Shown piece by piece: positions 31,377 to 32,026 of a DNA stretch of 32,026 bases (positions are counted from its first letter, which is position 1; each line of letters opens with the position of its first letter). Origin of the DNA: CAVSUR01 sp052143655 (GTDB lineage: Bacteria > Actinomycetota > Actinomycetes > Streptosporangiales > Streptosporangiaceae); assembly GCA_052143655.1 (NCBI GenBank), contig JBKQSL010000548.1, positions 1 to 32,026 on the forward strand. The letters run 5' to 3'. The notes beneath the pieces were generated by a model. The model saw only the letters and a program-made list of their open reading frames with translations, searched no databases and was not told the DNA's origin. Both the position numbers and the translations under genes were made by a program.

Positions 31377-32026
31377 CTAGCCGCCGTGCCCGGCCGGCAG
31401 GAAGACCGCCATCAGCAGCCAGGACACCGGGGCGACCATCAGCAGCGAGTCGATCCGGTCCAGGATGCCGCCGTGCCCGGGCAGCACCGAGCCCATGTCC
31501 TTGATCGCCAGGTCCCGCTTGATCATCGACTCGGCCAGGTCGCCGATGGTCGCTGCCGCGACCGCGGCGGCACCCAGGATCAGGCCCTGCCACACCTGGC
31601 CGTGCAGCAGCAGCGGCAGGCTGACACCGCCGGCCACCAGGCACAGCACCAGCGACCCGGCCAGCCCCTCCCAGGTCTTCTTCGGGCTGATCGACGGGGC
31701 GAGCGGATGCCGGCCGAACAGCACCCCGGCGGTGTAGCCGCCGGTGTCACTGCACACCGTGAGCAGAACGAAGATCAGCGCCCGCCGGTCTCCGTCCGGG
31801 CGCGCCAGCATCAGCGCCACGAACACCGCCATCAGCGGCATGTAGCCCAGCGCGAAGACGCTCGCGGTGACGTCCCGGACATAGCCGTTCGCACCCGCCC
31901 GCAGCCGCCAGGCCAGCAGGACGGCCACGGTGACGGCCGTCGCCCCCAGCGCGGCCTGCGCGCTGACCCAGTAAGCCAGGGTCACCATCGCCACGCCGCC
32001 GGCCACAATCGGCACGAGCGGCAGGT
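31377..32026 (-). CDS. cdsA: Phosphatidate cytidylyltransferase (partial)
   Basis: Makes CDP-diacylglycerol from phosphatidate and CTP for phospholipid synthesis. The 216 C-terminal residues are in the window, with at least five hydrophobic helices. The CdsA signatures are complete: SPKKTWEGLAGS, then DLAESMIKRDLAIKDMGSVLPGHGGILDRIDSL near the C-terminus, the metal and CTP site. The frame is open to the right edge (LPLV before the first internal GTG), so the N-terminus lies outside. It stands before the CPT remnant and the PadR cassette on the same strand. Confidence 0.95.
   Translation of the reverse strand, partial: LPLVPIVAGGVAMVTLAYWVSAQAALGATAVTVAVLLAWRLRAGANGYVRDVTASVFALGYMPLMAVFVALMLARPDGDRRALIFVLLTVCSDTGGYTAGVLFGRHPLAPSISPKKTWEGLAGSLVLCLVAGGVSLPLLLHGQVWQGLILGAAAVAAATIGDLAESMIKRDLAIKDMGSVLPGHGGILDRIDSLLMVAPVSWLLMAVFLPAGHGG

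Overview
The window is chromosomal DNA of a very GC-rich actinobacterium (by eye above 70% GC, strong third-position G/C bias). Supporting signs are a mycothiol gene (mshB), two DUF397 genes with an Scr1/WhiJ-type regulator, an Sdh1-type succinate dehydrogenase, a mycobacterial Sap/GAP-type membrane protein and a 7Fe ferredoxin next to dapC. A Streptomyces/Streptosporangiales-like lineage fits; I cannot name the species. I see no phage, insertion sequence, CRISPR, tRNA or rRNA.

Layout. 1-2400 (minus strand): two small regulatory cassettes, one DUF5753 helix-turn-helix protein + DUF397 and one DUF574 methyltransferase + DUF397. 2745-9539: tag, a short membrane protein with a Pro/Gly-rich tail, a degraded FolP2-like protein, a LOG-family hydrolase, a small membrane protein, dapD, a membrane-anchored lytic-transglycosylase-like protein, fdxA and dapC. 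9618-16028: cysteinyl-tRNA synthetase, ornithine aminotransferase, a small membrane protein, mshB and an S9 peptidase. 16183-19723: sdhC-sdhA-sdhB operon ending in a 15-bp perfect hairpin. 19946-24739: uppP, a GAP-family protein, typA and a conserved hypothetical gene. 24752-32026: a hexapeptide acyltransferase and rlmN, then a SUFU-domain protein, a PadR-ABC-FtsX cassette, a phosphotransferase remnant, and cdsA running off the right edge.

From memory, typA, mshB with its small membrane neighbour, fdxA, dapC, dapD, LOG, folP2, the short membrane gene and tag occur in similar order in Mycobacterium tuberculosis (about Rv1165 to Rv1210), so most of the left and middle is an old actinobacterial backbone. 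The sdh operon, uppP, rocD, cysS and the S9 peptidase are interspersed. On the right, cdsA and rlmN are usually close neighbours; here about 4.8 kb of accessory genes separates them, and that block contains both decayed genes.

Functional themes: diaminopimelate/peptidoglycan supply (dapD, dapC, uppP, transglycosylase-like protein), thiol redox (mshB), respiration (sdhCAB, fdxA), translation (cysS, typA, rlmN), lipid synthesis (cdsA). I found no convincing new multi-gene system. The points most worth a second look are the FolP2-like gene with a 15-bp in-frame minisatellite, an FtsX permease cut by a single in-frame TAA, a dapC that seems to start with CTG, an E. coli-type DapD, and two promoters each overlapped by a 6-1-6 palindrome.
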